NCBI GenBank assembly: GCA_022495005.1
Contig: JAGYXB010001802.1
Coordinates: 217,545 to 281,544 of the forward strand
Source: Rhyacophila brunnea
Taxonomy: Eukaryota > Arthropoda > Insecta > Trichoptera > Rhyacophilidae
Direction of reading: 5' to 3'
DNA: 64,000 bases
Below the pieces are notes generated by a model. That model was given only the letters and a program-made list of their open reading frames with translations, searched no databases and was not told the origin of the DNA. Position numbers and translations under genes: made by a program. Below are positions 32,334-45,720 of this stretch, one piece after another (the first letter of the stretch is position 1; each line of letters starts with the position of its first letter).

Positions 32334-35300
32334 TTAAACCTGCGGAAGAGGCGCATCGAAAATCACATATGAGACACGTATATGGTTTTTCACCGCTATG
32401 AGTCTTTTTCGTGTTTTTAACGAAGGAAAACTATTACACTTGTAACGACAGTCATCACAATTATACGGTTTTCTATCTAAGTGCTTCAATTTCTGTTGTT
32501 TTAAATCAATTTCTTTAGTAGACATGTAATCAAAATTGTCACATTGAAAGGGCATAATATCTCCTCCATGAATAGCTAGTGTATCTTCAACACGTTCAAT
32601 CTTACACAAGTAAATTCGCTTTTTTTACATTTCAAAACTTTTTTCACCGCAATGCGTCGCTTTGTGCTTTATTAGATTCGTTCGCTGGAAACACTTACAG
32701 CTCAATTCACGGCAATTACATCGTTTTTCAGCAAAGTGAATTAATTTGTGAGCGTTTAAATTGCTAGTAGTACTTTTTAAATCACGTGCTGGACACTTGT
32801 AGGGTTTACTTTTTCATTACCATGCGTCAGTCTGTGTACCTTTAATAATGCATATATGGCACATTTAAAATCGCATTCGTTGCATTTATATGGCTTTTGA
32901 CCCGAATGAGTTATTTTGTGCAGGTTCAACGAATACATGTTTGAACATCTGTAATCACACTGGTCACATTTAAACGGTTCTTCGTCATTGTGGGTCAATC
33001 TGTGCGACTTGAACTCTGTAGATTTAAAGCATTAAAATTCGCAGTCATCACATTTAAAATGCATCTCTTTTCCGTGTGAAACCTGATGAACCTCCAGCAC
33101 ACTAGCTTCCCTGCACTTAAAATCACAATACGTACATTTCAACATGAACTGACTGCCGTGCGTCATTTTGTGCCTTTTCAGACTTGTAGATGTAGTACAT
33201 TTAAAACTACACAAAGTACACTCATAAGGTTTTTCACCGGTGTGTATCATTATATGAGAATTTAAATTGCTTAAGGGGGGACATGCTCGTCGAAGGTCAA
33301 AATTGAGTTTTTATTGTATATTCAAACCATGATCCTGGACACTTCTTAAACGTTGTAGATGATCTATTTATATAATTTTGAAGCCTTATTATCCTTTATA
33401 GTTATTTTAAACATTTGATGACTGCATAAAGTATTTTTGTTACATAAAATAGTATTCTTTTAAACCTCTCGCTCTAATGTTTTAGAATATAGTCATATTT
33501 CGTACATAACTGTGCAGTGGTGTTAAGATTTTTTACATTTATTAATTTTTAAACGCATTTATAAAACCATTAGTACAATTTATTACGAGATAATTTTTGT
33601 AAAATATTCACGATAAAAAATTATATTGATAATCTCTGTGATCCCAAATTTGATAAGAATTAGGCATTTTATTATTCAAAAAATCGGCAAGATTAACACA
33701 TTTGAAGATGATTCTAAAGATACTTATTATAAGCTAAGTCTTTGACCATTCAAGTGTGATAAACATTTATGAATAATGATTGCTTTATAATAATTATTGA
33801 CCTAAGAATAAGGTAGTGTTTTTTTGAAATACGCCATTTCTTTTGTCATTCCCCAGTGGTTAAGCTACATCATACGGCCGTAGCAATAAATTGACAAACT
33901 ACAATTGAAGTAGGGAGTAAAATGATATTGACGCGCGTGTTTGAACATGTACCGTTTAAAAAAAAATAAAAAAAAATTCGGTTAGGTATATGTTCAAACA
34001 CGCGCGTTAACATAATTTTAATCCCTACTTTAATTATAGTTTGTCAATTTATGGCTACGGCCGTATGTTGTAGCTTAACTACTGGGGAATGACAAAAGAA
34101 ATGGCGTATTTCAAAAAAACACTACCTATTCTTAGGTCAATAATTATTATAAAGCAATCATTATTCGTAAAATATTTATCACACTTGAATGGTCAAAAAC
34201 ATAGCTTATAATAAGTATCTTTAGATTCATCTTCAAATGTGTTAATCTTGCCGATTTTTTGAATAATAAAATGTCTAATTCTTGTCAAATTTGGGATCAC
34301 AGAGATTATCAATATAATTTTTTATCGTGAATATTTTACAAAAATTATCTCGTAATAAATTATACTAATGGTTTTATAAATGCGTTTTAAAAATTAATAA
34401 ATGTAAAAAATCTTAACACCACTGCACAGTTATGTACCGAAATATGACTATATTCTAAAACATTAGAGCGAGAGGTTTAAAAGAATACCATTTTATGTAA
34501 CAAAAATACTTTATGCAGTCATCAAATGTTTAAAATAACTATAAAGGATAATAAGGCTTCAAAATCATATAAATAGATTATCTACAACGTTTAAGGAGTG
34601 TCCAGGATCATGGTTTGAAAATACAATAAAAACTCAATTTTGACCTTCGACGAGCATGTCCCCCCTTAAACTCTTCGATTTAAAATCGCATAAAACGCAC
34701 TTATACGGCGGCTTAGATCCGATATGCGTCATTTTGTGCAACTTCAAACTGGCCGGTAATTTGCAAGAAAATTGACATTCACTGCAACTATAGGGTTTGT
34801 CACTAGTATGCGTAATTTTGTGGAGTTTTAACGCAGCGAAATTCGCACAATTAAAATCACAAGTTTGACATCTATAAGATTTTACTTCGACGTGGCTCAA
34901 CTTGTGGCGTTGAAGATAAAGTGGCTTGCTACACGCATATTCGCATTCATCGCACTGAAACGCCTTTTCGCCGGTATGTGACATTTTGTGTTTTTTAAGA
35001 CTACTATTATTAATACATCTGAAATCACATTCACCACATTTAATAGGTTTTTCACCCGAATGAACCATCATGTGTTGGCGTAACGAGGTAATATTCGTCG
35101 TTTTAAAATCGCATACGTCGCATTTGAACGGTTTTTTGCCGGAGTGTTTCATAGTGTGTCTGTTATAATTAGACAGACTTGTTGAAGCGTACTCACACAA
35201 CGCGCACTTAAACGGCATATCCGAGCCATGGGTCATCTTGTGCTGTTTCAAATTCGTCGCTTTCGTGCACCTCTATTCGCACACATCGCATTCGTAAGGT

Positions 35301-35815
35301 TTCTCCTTTGAATGCGCCAATACGTGCGTTTTCAAGTTAAACGGTTTTCTACATCTATATTCACATAAGTTACACTTTAGAGGCTTCTCTTCGCTGTGGA
35401 TTACTTTGTGACTTTTCAAATAAACCAAATTTTTGCATTTGTAGTCACATGCATCACACTTTAAAGGTTTTTCAATGTCTTTATGTGTCTCCATCGCGCC
35501 CGGCTGTTCTGTACAGTCATTTGTGTCTTTAGTAATAATAATTTCGACTTCAGGCGTTACTTTTTTAGATATCTTACTATGGGCACTCAACTCATTATCA
35601 TCAGCCGATATTTCTGAGGTTGCAATTTGTTCTCTTGCTTCACTTGCTTTCAGTGGATTTCCACTACAGCCAGGTACTGCGTATTGACTGTCATATTCAG
35701 TTATTTCATTTTTTATCACTTTGTCTTCGAATAAAATCTCATGGTTTGGCAATATTTCTTTTGTTTCGAGAGCATTCAATGAAGAACTGCTGACTTCTGT
35801 TTTAATAAATGTTCT
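32334..35815 (-). pseudogene. Polydactyl C2H2 gene, finger exon split by palindrome, unit B
   Basis: Identical in plan to unit A, with the same TAG (35273-35275) and TAA (33032-33034). It is cut between 'VLCDFKSKSL' and 'SNLNSHIMIH' by the element at 33275-34665. The N-terminal half now ends in 10 codons read from the insertion ('RGDMLVEGQN'), and the C-terminal half has lost its upstream context. Confidence 0.85.
33275..34665. mobile_element. 1391-bp near-perfect palindrome (foldback transposon) at TTAA
   Basis: Flanked by TTAA at 33271-33274 and 34666-34669; unit A and unit C have a single TTAA at this point. The two arms (~33275-33950 and ~33990-34665) are inverted copies with few differences, beginning 'ggggggacatgctcgtcgaa'. 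They meet at a ~40-bp spacer rich in A after 'tgtttgaacatgtac'. No transposase is encoded. The TTAA target suggests mobilisation by a piggyBac- or Kolobok-type transposase. An old relative lies at 7097-8189. Confidence 0.92.
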
Positions 35816-35924
35816 CTAAAACAAAATATACATTTAATTAAACATCATTTGGAATAACTCCACAAACACAACTATCATACAAGTTATGAAGTGGAACAAA
35901 ATCAACTGTTTGTAACACACTTAA

Positions 35925-37419
35925 GGGGGGCTGAAGAGCTCGACATTTCAATATAATTTAGTATAAGAAGGACCTCGGTGTCATAAGTACGTTAATTTAA
36001 ATCGATCTTTTCGCGAAAATCACTTATCATCGGAGATTTTATTTCAAGAAACATTATTATTGTTATTGATATTGTCTGCCGCTGAACATTATTATTATTT
36101 TATAAACACCTGCAAGATGTACGCCGATCAGAAAACCGGGCTGTCAAAATAATATTATGAATTAATAATTTTAAAATGTTAATTTCATCATAGTTTTTAA
36201 TCAAACCTGTGCAAGTACATACTGATAACTTGGGTGGATTTTGTAGCAAACATACTATTGATATTTATACGGGTATATTATTATTATAACCTAATTCAAA
36301 TTGAACATAGGTTGAATTATAGTATGTTTATGATTTCGAGAAAATAATACGATGGTATATAATCCATATCAATTATTTGAAAACATTACATTCACATGTA
36401 CATATATAGTGTAAAGATCAGATAACTGTTTACTTTGCAAGATAACAACAAAAAGTGTATATAATTATCTAAATGACGAATGACATTCATAAGTGAGCAC
36501 GGCTGAAAGCTTGGAAATGTGTTTTTTTATATTTCAAAATCTTTTAATTGTGTATTATTTTATTATAGATTCAAGGCCAACTTCATATAACTAATAAAAA
36601 AAATGTTTGTTTCTACGAATAAAAAAAGACAGGAACAAAGAAATCACGGCAATCAGAAAGGCCGGCAAATATGGCCGACAATGCGTGATACACAAACATA
36701 AAATACACAAAATTACAAACACATTCGAAGTTTGCCGCACACGTACAAACCACGTGATATTTGTTTACGCAAAATCGTCGCTTTTCAAAATGGCGAATTT
36801 GATTGCCAGATTTTACTGCGATGAATCAAGATGTTCCTTCTTGTCTTTCTTTATTCGTAGGTTTGTTTACACTATGTACACTGAGAAATTTCTATTTATA
36901 AAATCGGAAACGATTTTTACAGAAGAGTTTTGGAATATAATGCAACCAAAACTGGAAAAAATTCTATCATGGGTGTTGCATTACTGAATTAGTTAACCCC
37001 AGGTCCATGCCACCGCGTGAACCACTGTGGATATTCAGCCATTTCCACACTGGCAACTTCATTAAATTTTACGATACTTACCATAATTGCTTAAGAAATT
37101 TTACGATAATCATCATAATTATCGTAAAATCTAACGAGGTTGCCAGCAACTTAACTTGTTGCCAGTGTGGACCCGGCATTAGATGCACAAAACTTAAATA
37201 ATATATATTATAAATAAAATTTTAAAATTATAAATATTTATAATTTATGTCTTCGACAGCCCTGATGAAATATGAGTCGGATCGAGTCATAGAGCAAATT
37301 TATTGATACAAACAACTTTGACACGACCTTTTTATATTAACTAGTAGACCAGATATTATGGACCACATGTTAAAAAATCATATTTTCAATTCTCAAGGCC
37401 AATTCTGTAGAACGTCCCC
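35925..37419 (+). mobile_element. TTAA element with YqaJ piece, unit B
   Basis: Left TTAA at 35921-35924; the right flank reads 'gtcccc|atatg', so the TTAA is mutated. It contains the MITE at 36613-36860, with identical gtttgttt on both sides, and the hairpin at 37045-37170. A small unique stretch near 36400 ('tgtacatatatagtgtaaag') is not in A or C. Confidence 0.7.
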
Positions 37420-38120
37420 ATATGTATAGTTTAATTACAAAAAAGGCATGATCCTATTAACTCAGTCACGAAATGACCCGGGAATCCAAAAGCACGAGCT
37501 GTAAGAACATACAATATTGTGTGATTTCTTAATCTTGATTTTTCATGGATTACGCAATGTTTATATGAATTTTAAAAACTAACCAACACTATATTCAAAT
37601 TGTATTATTAGTTCAATGAAAACAAATACGTATAGCACCTGTACACGTGCATGGTATTACTGTCGGCAATAGTGCTTATTTTAAATTATCGTGACAATAA
37701 CTGTTTAGTTTACACGTAAAAGTGCTGACTGTCTCTCCAATCTCATTCTTCAAGAGTAAGCGAGACGCGATGTTGTCATTTTATACTACTATTTGACAGG
37801 ACGTGTTGAAAATCGGTTAACGTCAAAATGAGTACTACGTGCCATTATCGTTCTACTGCGCAGACGTAGATCTTACTTGCGCATAAAAAATCAGCATAAT
37901 TCAGAAGCTTCTAACCTTGTTTGATTCATGCACGCAATCTTGCTAACTGCAGAATAATACATTTTTCCCCATACATTGTCTTACTGTGCAAAGTAAATCC
38001 ATGCACGTGTAAATGGGGTATTATGTCTGAGTAAGTTTAGTGTGCACTATTTATGTCGAATCTTAACAGACTACCTCCACCCTTCACCACTGGTAGGTAC
38101 CTATAAAATACTTATAATAC

Positions 38121-38273
38121 CTGATCTGTTAGCATAGGCTTAGATGATGAGTATTCTTCGATGTTATCAAACGATTTTTCATGTTTTATCAGACATGCAT
38201 CTTTTGTCATTTCCTCTTTCCAATGTTGCCATTGCAAATCTGCAGATTTGATGTTGGGGCCTGCTGTAGTATT
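38121..38273 (-). pseudogene. C2H2 gene, second coding exon, unit B
   Basis: 153 bases, open in phase 0 like unit A, with the same splice signals. Confidence 0.65.
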
Positions 38274-39808
38274 CTAAAAAAATAAACAATGAGTACGAAA
38301 TAAAAACAAACAGTATACAACAGAAAAAATAGGTAGGTAAATAAATTAAAAATACAACCACATTGTATATATGTATATAAATAATAATGCTGTCCATATT
38401 ATCAAATATTTGATAGGTACGACTTGATACTTAGGAGCCAGGTAACTCAGAAATAAAGGAAATGCCTAAAGTGTGTGTAAATACAAGCAAAACATCTCGA
38501 ATGTGGAATAATATGGGATAAACTTAAACACGTGTCAAGAATGCGTCATTCTAAGCTGTCCTTCGTTCTGACAACTTTACTGCTATCGTTTTATGCACTG
38601 ACACTCATTCAATAAATTTGATCTCAATGTTATGAGGCCATCAGTTTCTGTTACAACAGAAAACTGTGTTATACGGAACATACAAATTTCCAAACACAAC
38701 TAAATTTTTGTATAAATACAGCAGGTACCTACTCCATTCGTCAAAAATAATTTCAAAAACGACCCGTAATTCACACATTTTAATGTAAAATACTATGCAA
38801 AACAATTAAAAATCATATATATATAACGCCCACGATGTTCTAGCGGCTTACGCGTTGACTTAACGTCGTGGGTCCCCATACATATTATTTTTCAATTTGT
38901 TTTTGAATCAGAGTATGAATCTAACAGGTTTAACAAGTGGTTAAGATCCATTTCTCGTAAAAACAAAAATCTGTTAATATAAACCTCCACTCTATGGAGG
39001 CCCATATTATGATCTTCTTAGGATCGGACATGGTCAATATGTTTTCATGAAAACTAAACATGATGACAGAAGTAATCGAAATAGTTAGCAGACGGTATTG
39101 CGTGTTTTTTTCTATAAACAATCTTGTATCTGTGTCCTTAACTTGGCTCGACATTAAGCTACTTTACAAGCTACAAGCCAACGAATTTACAATCTGCTTG
39201 TAAACTCGCCCAGTGTCATCATCGAACAAGCTAACAAGCAGATTGTAAACAATCTACCGATAATAGTTGAAGCCGGTCAACTTTACACGCTACACGCTGG
39301 CGTGTGGGCCTACCGCGTCTGCGCAGTAGAGCGATAGTAGCGACCTCTCGGTAAAAAAGCGAACTACTCAATACGTCCTGTCAAAATAGTACCAAAAATG
39401 ACGGTTTCAACTCGCTAGCCTGTTGGCTTCTGAGCGAGTGGAAAGTTTTGTGTATCAATATCACAATCGCACTAGCTGACTCGCCCGCTTTTAAATTCGC
39501 CACAAGCAGCTTGTAAAGTATCTCAATTTCATCGACGTTTTCCTACTGAGAAGCCCAGAAACAAATGGGTTTTTGTTTATTTCTGGGTTACAATAAATTT
39601 TGTTATGTTTTATCTCAATTATCATCTCAATTAGAAGACCTCAATAGATAAATTCCGGCAACCGCCATCGTCTTATTTGGATGTCAAGGATAGCTTGAGC
39701 AAATGTATTATTTTGTATTGCGTAAACTGGTGTGGTATGCGTTCATTGCAATTTCAACGTTTAAAAATATCAATTACGAGGTTTCTAAATTTGTTTTCAA
39801 TAACTTAC

Positions 39809-39980
39809 CTCAAACGTAGCTGTGTGAATGCCGTCAACGTTCTCTTGATTTAGGTACGAGTAAATAAACATGTCCAACGGGAGAGTCCGAACGCTTTATC
39901 GGCACATCAAACCAAGTTGGACCAGATCGCTGGACTCCTACAAGACATTCCTCGTCTTTTTCTTCTTCTTTTATGTCCAT
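39809..39980 (-). pseudogene. C2H2 gene, first coding exon, unit B
   Basis: Starts 'MDIKEEEKDE' at 39980; 172 bases, with the same one-base phase conflict as unit A. Confidence 0.6.
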
Positions 39981-40777
39981 ATTAACGTTTTATAACGATA
40001 TATTACTGTTATATTTACTTCATGTCTGCGTAACAGCTGACCAATAGCTGCAAGACAAATACGAGGCTCTGCCATTTTCAATCATAGAGCATATAAATAG
40101 AACAAGATCATAATATTATTTCATAAACAATAATATTTTATAAATGTATATTTTATTTAAATTAGGTATATTCGTATTTATTATATGAAGACGACATGCT
40201 TATTAATTAAATATTTATGTACAGAATACCCAAAGGACAGTGAAATAATTTTTAATTGATATTATTAATTTTTCAATAGTATTAAAACAAAATATTACAT
40301 ACCATAAGGTTTGTAAAAAGCTTTGCCAAAAGCGGTATATGAATACAGATAAAACATACTTTTGTTAGTGATAAACACCTTATCTGTATATATTTGAATA
40401 AAAAAGTAAATGAATATAGTTAAATATATAAAATTATATAGATTTTTTAGTACGACAGGCGTTAAAAACAAGAAAAACAAACATTAAAACGGACTGTTTT
40501 TATAGCTTTATTAAACTTTTCTATTGTAGATATTTGTTAGCAGAGACAATGTAGTCATGAGGTAATAATAAAAATATCGATGAATAAAAAAACTCATTAA
40601 AACAATTTGGTTTTACAAGACGTATATTATTTGAAATTTATTATAAAAACAATACCAAAATCAAAATCAACGTTTTTTTAATTAATAAAACTATTGTGTT
40701 TGTGGCAATGGCAACTTCCGACCACGGAAAAAATAACAATGTCAAAATGTTCGTAGGCGCTGAACAACATCAAAATT

Positions 40778-40930
40778 ATGTACATAAAACAGGAACCATT
40801 GGACAATTACGATTGCGAGACGAAACAAAATATCCACAATACTTCGGAGTACGACAGAAATGTCGAAATTCCCATTCTCAACCGGTATGTGAAGGAAGAA
40901 GACGAATATTTCATGCAGCAGTACGAAGTA
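40778..40930 (+). pseudogene. KQEP-type N-terminal exon, unit B trailing segment
   Basis: Identical copy of the exon at 29583 ('MYIKQEPLDNYDCE'). The plus-strand finger debris of unit C follows at 42.06 kb. Confidence 0.45.
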
Positions 40931-41039
40931 GAGTTTTGTTTTTATTTCACAGTTTTTGCTTTCCCCCTATATTTTACAATATTAAGCGACCTAGAATAGT
41001 TTCAATTTACGCTACAATTAGAAATCAATTTATTCAATT

Positions 41040-41715
41040 TTAAATATTTCTAACTTCAGGTATTCTCTCAACATGTCCCGCCCGTCGTAGCCTTTGGGAC
41101 TTACAGTATCGTATGATTGTTTGCTGTCCAATCAGCTCTTCCAACAACCCATGGTTCATTTTTATTCTGTAGTTCCCATTTTCTAACGTGGGTCCAAGGA
41201 TTTTGCGGAGTATTTTGCGCTCGAAGACAGCTAATTTACTTTCCTCGTTTTGAGTTAAGCACCAAGTTTCACAGACATACGTGACCACCGTCCTTATAAT
41301 TGTTTTATATAAAAGAAGTTTACTTCTTCGGCCTAGAATTTTCGACCCCACCAATTGCTTGCATGGCATGCCAGCATTTATTCCCGGAGATAAGGTGGAT
41401 TTTTATGACCTCTCCTGTCTTATTTTGGGTGTTTAGGCTGTTTCTATATTCTGCAGCGGTACCTGATCGCGTGTGCTGACCATATACTTAGTTTTTGGCT
41501 GGTTTATTTGCAGCCCGGCGTTTTTTGCTATTATTTTCATGGCGCCACCATAGTCGATCATCTTCTGTTTGGATTTGCTTGTAATTACTTTGTCGTCAGC
41601 ATAAGCGCGTTGTACTATTATCTACCAAACATCTTATGTTGGTTTCACGAGCTATGGATTCCACCACAAGGTTAAATACCATAGTGGATAGTGCATGCCC
41701 TTGTCTCACACCTTA
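41040..41715 (-). mobile_element. LINE RT C-terminal fragment, unit B
   Basis: Same fragment as at 29845-30520. It ends the 1.8-kb segment that separates tandem units. Confidence 0.7.
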
Positions 41716-42060
41716 AAATCAATAAACAGTAGGTGGAGTGTCAGGTTGTATTCGTTATTTCGATTTTTACTTCCTATGATAAAATATTTCAAATGTTATG
41801 ATACATAAATGAAGATATTGTCATGTGTCTAGACTGAGCATTGGAGATAAAGAAAGGTAATCAACGCTATTTTATTTATTTCCCTTGGCACGCTGTGGGT
41901 GTGTATACTTATTCGCAACTTTCACCATTTCGCTTTGCTGACATTCCATTGACAAATTTGACTAGTGCAGGGCTGGCTCTCGAGTCTCCGTTTGGTAATA
42001 ATTTATAATTAAATAATATGTCATCTCACCAACTGATACTTTCAATATTTTTCTTTTTAG

Positions 42061-42915
42061 TTTGCCGCTGGAAGCTCAGTAACTGCCAGCATTGCGAGAC
42101 GCAAATCATTGACGGAGAATACTGATGTACAAGATACTTGGGAGGACATACAGATTGACGAACAGGATATTAAGAAAGATGTCCGAGAATACATAGAAAG
42201 GTTTAGCGATATAAACGCCTGTCGGCTGCTAATCGTAATATTTCTCAATCGAATGTGGGAAACCCTGAACTATTAGAGGCTGTTATGAAATTAGAAAATA
42301 AATCGTTTTATAAAATAATTTTGTGTGTATTATTTGTTTTGATTATTTCGGATCGTTCGACCTACTGAAGTTTCACAAATTATTACATGGAAATACATCG
42401 ACGAAAATAAGTCATTCAGGTGAAAAAAAGTTTAAATGCGATGTCTGCAATTACTCATGTGTACAGTGGCATGAAGAAACATAAAATAATTCATTCGGGA
42501 GACAACCAATTTAAATGTGATGAATGTAATTACTCAACTGCAAGGTCAAGTGACATGAAAGTACATAAAATGACTCATTCTGGAGAAAGGCCATTTAAAT
42601 GCGATGTATGTAATTACTTAGGTATTTACTTCCTTACTTTATTAAATCCTTAATATCAGAGGACTTTTGGAATACAGTGGACAGAGAAAAGTTCCCATTT
42701 TTGAAAAAAGCGGCATATAAAATTGAATCATTTTTCGGTTCGACATATTTATGCGAATCATTGTTTTCAAACATGAAATTATTAAAATCAATATATAGAT
42801 CTCCACTCACTGATGAGCATCTTTATGATTGTTAGCTAACAGGATTATCGTCATACTCTCCTAATTATGAGTTACTGGCCAATGATATGCAATGCCAAAG
42901 ATCACATTGACATAT
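42061..42915 (+). pseudogene. C2H2 fingers joined to hAT C-terminus, unit C
   Basis: Same as unit B, including the lost A near 42313 and 'YLG'. The 3' hAT terminus ends at 43193. Confidence 0.65.
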
Positions 42916-43520
42916 TGATATTCTATTTTTTTATAAAATGTTTTCTTTGTATTTGTGTTTTTTGTTTACGTTTTGTAAATAAATTTCTCTGTGTGTATGC
43001 AATTTGAATAATAGTTTTATTATTTTGAAACATTTTTGTTTATTATTTATTAATAAATTATGAATATAAGAAAATAAATTATGGGAAAATGAGTAGTTAT
43101 GGAAGGAGTTTGTCAATTAAAAATAGGTGGTGCCCGCCACCCTACCGATATTTTAGAATGTGCTCTAGAGTACACAAAGGTTGGGAACCCCTGGCGTACA
43201 CTATTTGAAAAACGCTACTGTAGAGCGTCACACTGCCTTTATCTTTAGCGATAGGTAGGGGGCACGTCAAAGATCCTAGCCTGGAGGCCCGCTTCAGGAT
43301 GTGTGGGGCATGCCTACATTAATGCATTTCGTTTTGTCAATATGACTCAAATTATACCTCTTCAAATTCATATGTTGCGAACATTTGAACTCGAAATGTC
43401 CACACTTATAAAGTTTTTAGTTTTTAAATTACAGGCTGTTCTACGTAAAAAAAATCACATCATCTACATTTAAAGGGTTTTTCACGACTGTCATCTTACG
43501 ACGAGTCATCCTATGCACTC

Positions 43521-45611
43521 TTAAACCTGCGGAAGAGGCGCATCGAAAATCACATATGAGACACGTATATGGTTTTTCACCGCTATGAGTCTTTTTCGTG
43601 TTTTTAACGAAGGAAAACTATTACACTTGTAACGACAGTCATCACAATTATACGGTTTTCTATCTAAGTGCTTCAATTTCTGTTGTTTTAAATCAATTTC
43701 TTTAGTAGACATGTAATCAAAATTGTCACATTGAAAGGGCATAATATCTCCTCCATGAATAGCTAGTGTATCTTCAACACGTTCAATCTTACACAAGTAA
43801 ATTCGCTTTTTTTACATTTCAAAACTTTTTTCACCGCAATGCGTCGCTTTGTGCTTTATTAGATTCGTTCGCTGGAAACACTTACAGCTCAATTCACGGC
43901 AATTACATCGTTTTTCAGCAAAGTGAATTAATTTGTGAGCGTTTAAATTGCTAGTAGTACTTTTTAAATCACGTGCTGGACACTTGTAGGGTTTACTTTT
44001 TCATTACCATGCGTCAGTCTGTGTACCTTTAATAATGCATATATGGCACATTTAAAATCGCATTCGTTGCATTTATATGGCTTTTGACCCGAATGAGTTA
44101 TTTTGTGCAGGTTCAACGAATACATGTTTGAACATCTGTAATCACACTGGTCACATTTAAACGGTTCTTCGTCATTGTGGGTCAATCTGTGCGACTTGAA
44201 CTCTGTAGATTTAAAGCATTAAAATTCGCAGTCATCACATTTAAAATGCATCTCTTTTCCGTGTGAAACCTGATGAACCTCCAGCACACTAGCTTCCCTG
44301 CACTTAAAATCACAATACGTACATTTCAACATGAACTGACTGCCGTGCGTCATTTTGTGCCTTTTCAGACTTGTAGATGTAGTACATTTAAAACTACACA
44401 AAGTACACTCATAAGGTTTTTCACCGGTGTGTATCATTATATGAGAATTTAAATTGCTTAAACTCTTCGATTTAAAATCGCATAAAACGCACTTATACGG
44501 CGGCTTAGATCCGATATGCGTCATTTTGTGCAACTTCAAACTGGCCGGTAATTTGCAAGAAAATTGACATTCACTGCAACTATAGGGTTTGTCACTAGTA
44601 TGCGTAATTTTGTGGAGTTTTAACGCAGCGAAATTCGCACAATTAAAATCACAAGTTTGACATCTATAAGATTTTACTTCGACGTGGCTCAACTTGTGGC
44701 GTTGAAGATAAAGTGGCTTGCTACACGCATAATCGCATTCATCGCACTGAAGCGCCTTTTCGCCGGTATGTGACATTTTGTGTTTTTTAAGACTACTATT
44801 ATTAATACATCTGAAATCACATTCACCACATTTAATAGGTTTTTCACCCGAATGAACCATCATGTGTTGGCGTAACGAGGTAATATTCGTCGTTTTAAAA
44901 TCGCATACGTCGCATTTGAACGGTTTTTTGCCGGAGTGTTTCATAGTGTGTCTGTTATAATTAGACAGACTTGTTGAAGCGTACTCACACAACGCGCACT
45001 TAAACGGCATATCCGAGCCATGGGTCATCTTGTGCTGTTTCAAATTCGTCGCTTTCGTGCACCTCTATTCGCACACATCGCATTCGTAAGGTTTCTCCTT
45101 TGAATGCGCCAATACGTGCGTTTTCAAGTTAAACGGTTTTCTACATCTATATTCACATAAGTTACACTTTAGAGGCTTCTCTTCGCTGTGGATTACTTTG
45201 TGACTTTTCAAATAAGCCAAATTTTTGCATTTGTAGTCACATGCATCACACTTAAAAGGTTTTTTAATGTCTTGATGTGTCTCCATCGCGCCCGGCTGTT
45301 CTGTACAGTCATTTGTGCCTTTAGTAATAATAATTTCGACTTCAGGCGTTTCTTTTTTAGATATCTTACTATGGGCACTCAACTCATTATCATCAACCGA
45401 TATTTCTGAGGTTGCAATTTGTTCTTTTGCTTCACTTGCTTTCAGTGGATTTCCACTACAGCCAGGTACTGCGTATTGACTGTCATTCATATTCAGTTAT
45501 TTAATTTTTTATCACTTTGTCTTCGAATAAAATCTCATGGTTTGGCAATATTTCTTTTGTTTCGAGAGCATTCAAAGAAGAACTGCTGACTTCTGTTTTA
45601 ATAAATGTTCT
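43521..45611 (-). pseudogene. Polydactyl C2H2 gene, finger exon, unit C, with extra lesions
   Basis: Uninterrupted by the palindrome, but it has the two shared stops (45065-45067 and 44219-44221) plus new damage near the N-terminus: GAA to TAA in 'IKNEITEY' (near 45501) and a 4-base insertion ('ttca') around 45485-45490. The open frame therefore begins only at 45490. It has several amino acid changes relative to A and B ('KPFKCDACDYKCKNLAYL'). Confidence 0.85.
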
Positions 45612-45720
45612 CTAAAACAAAAGATACATTTAATTAAACATCATTTGGAATAACTCCACAAACACAACTATCATACAAGTTATGAAGTGGAACAAAATCA
45701 ACTGTTTGTAACACACTTAA

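Larger units (their letters stand above)
30615..41809. repeat. Segmental tandem duplication, unit B (11195 bp)
   Basis: Same content as unit A plus a 1395-bp gain (1391-bp palindrome and one TTAA duplication), which fully accounts for the length difference. Small differences include loss of one A near 31120, gain of a T near 31735, and a lost right TTAA on its TTAA element. Confidence 0.95.
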
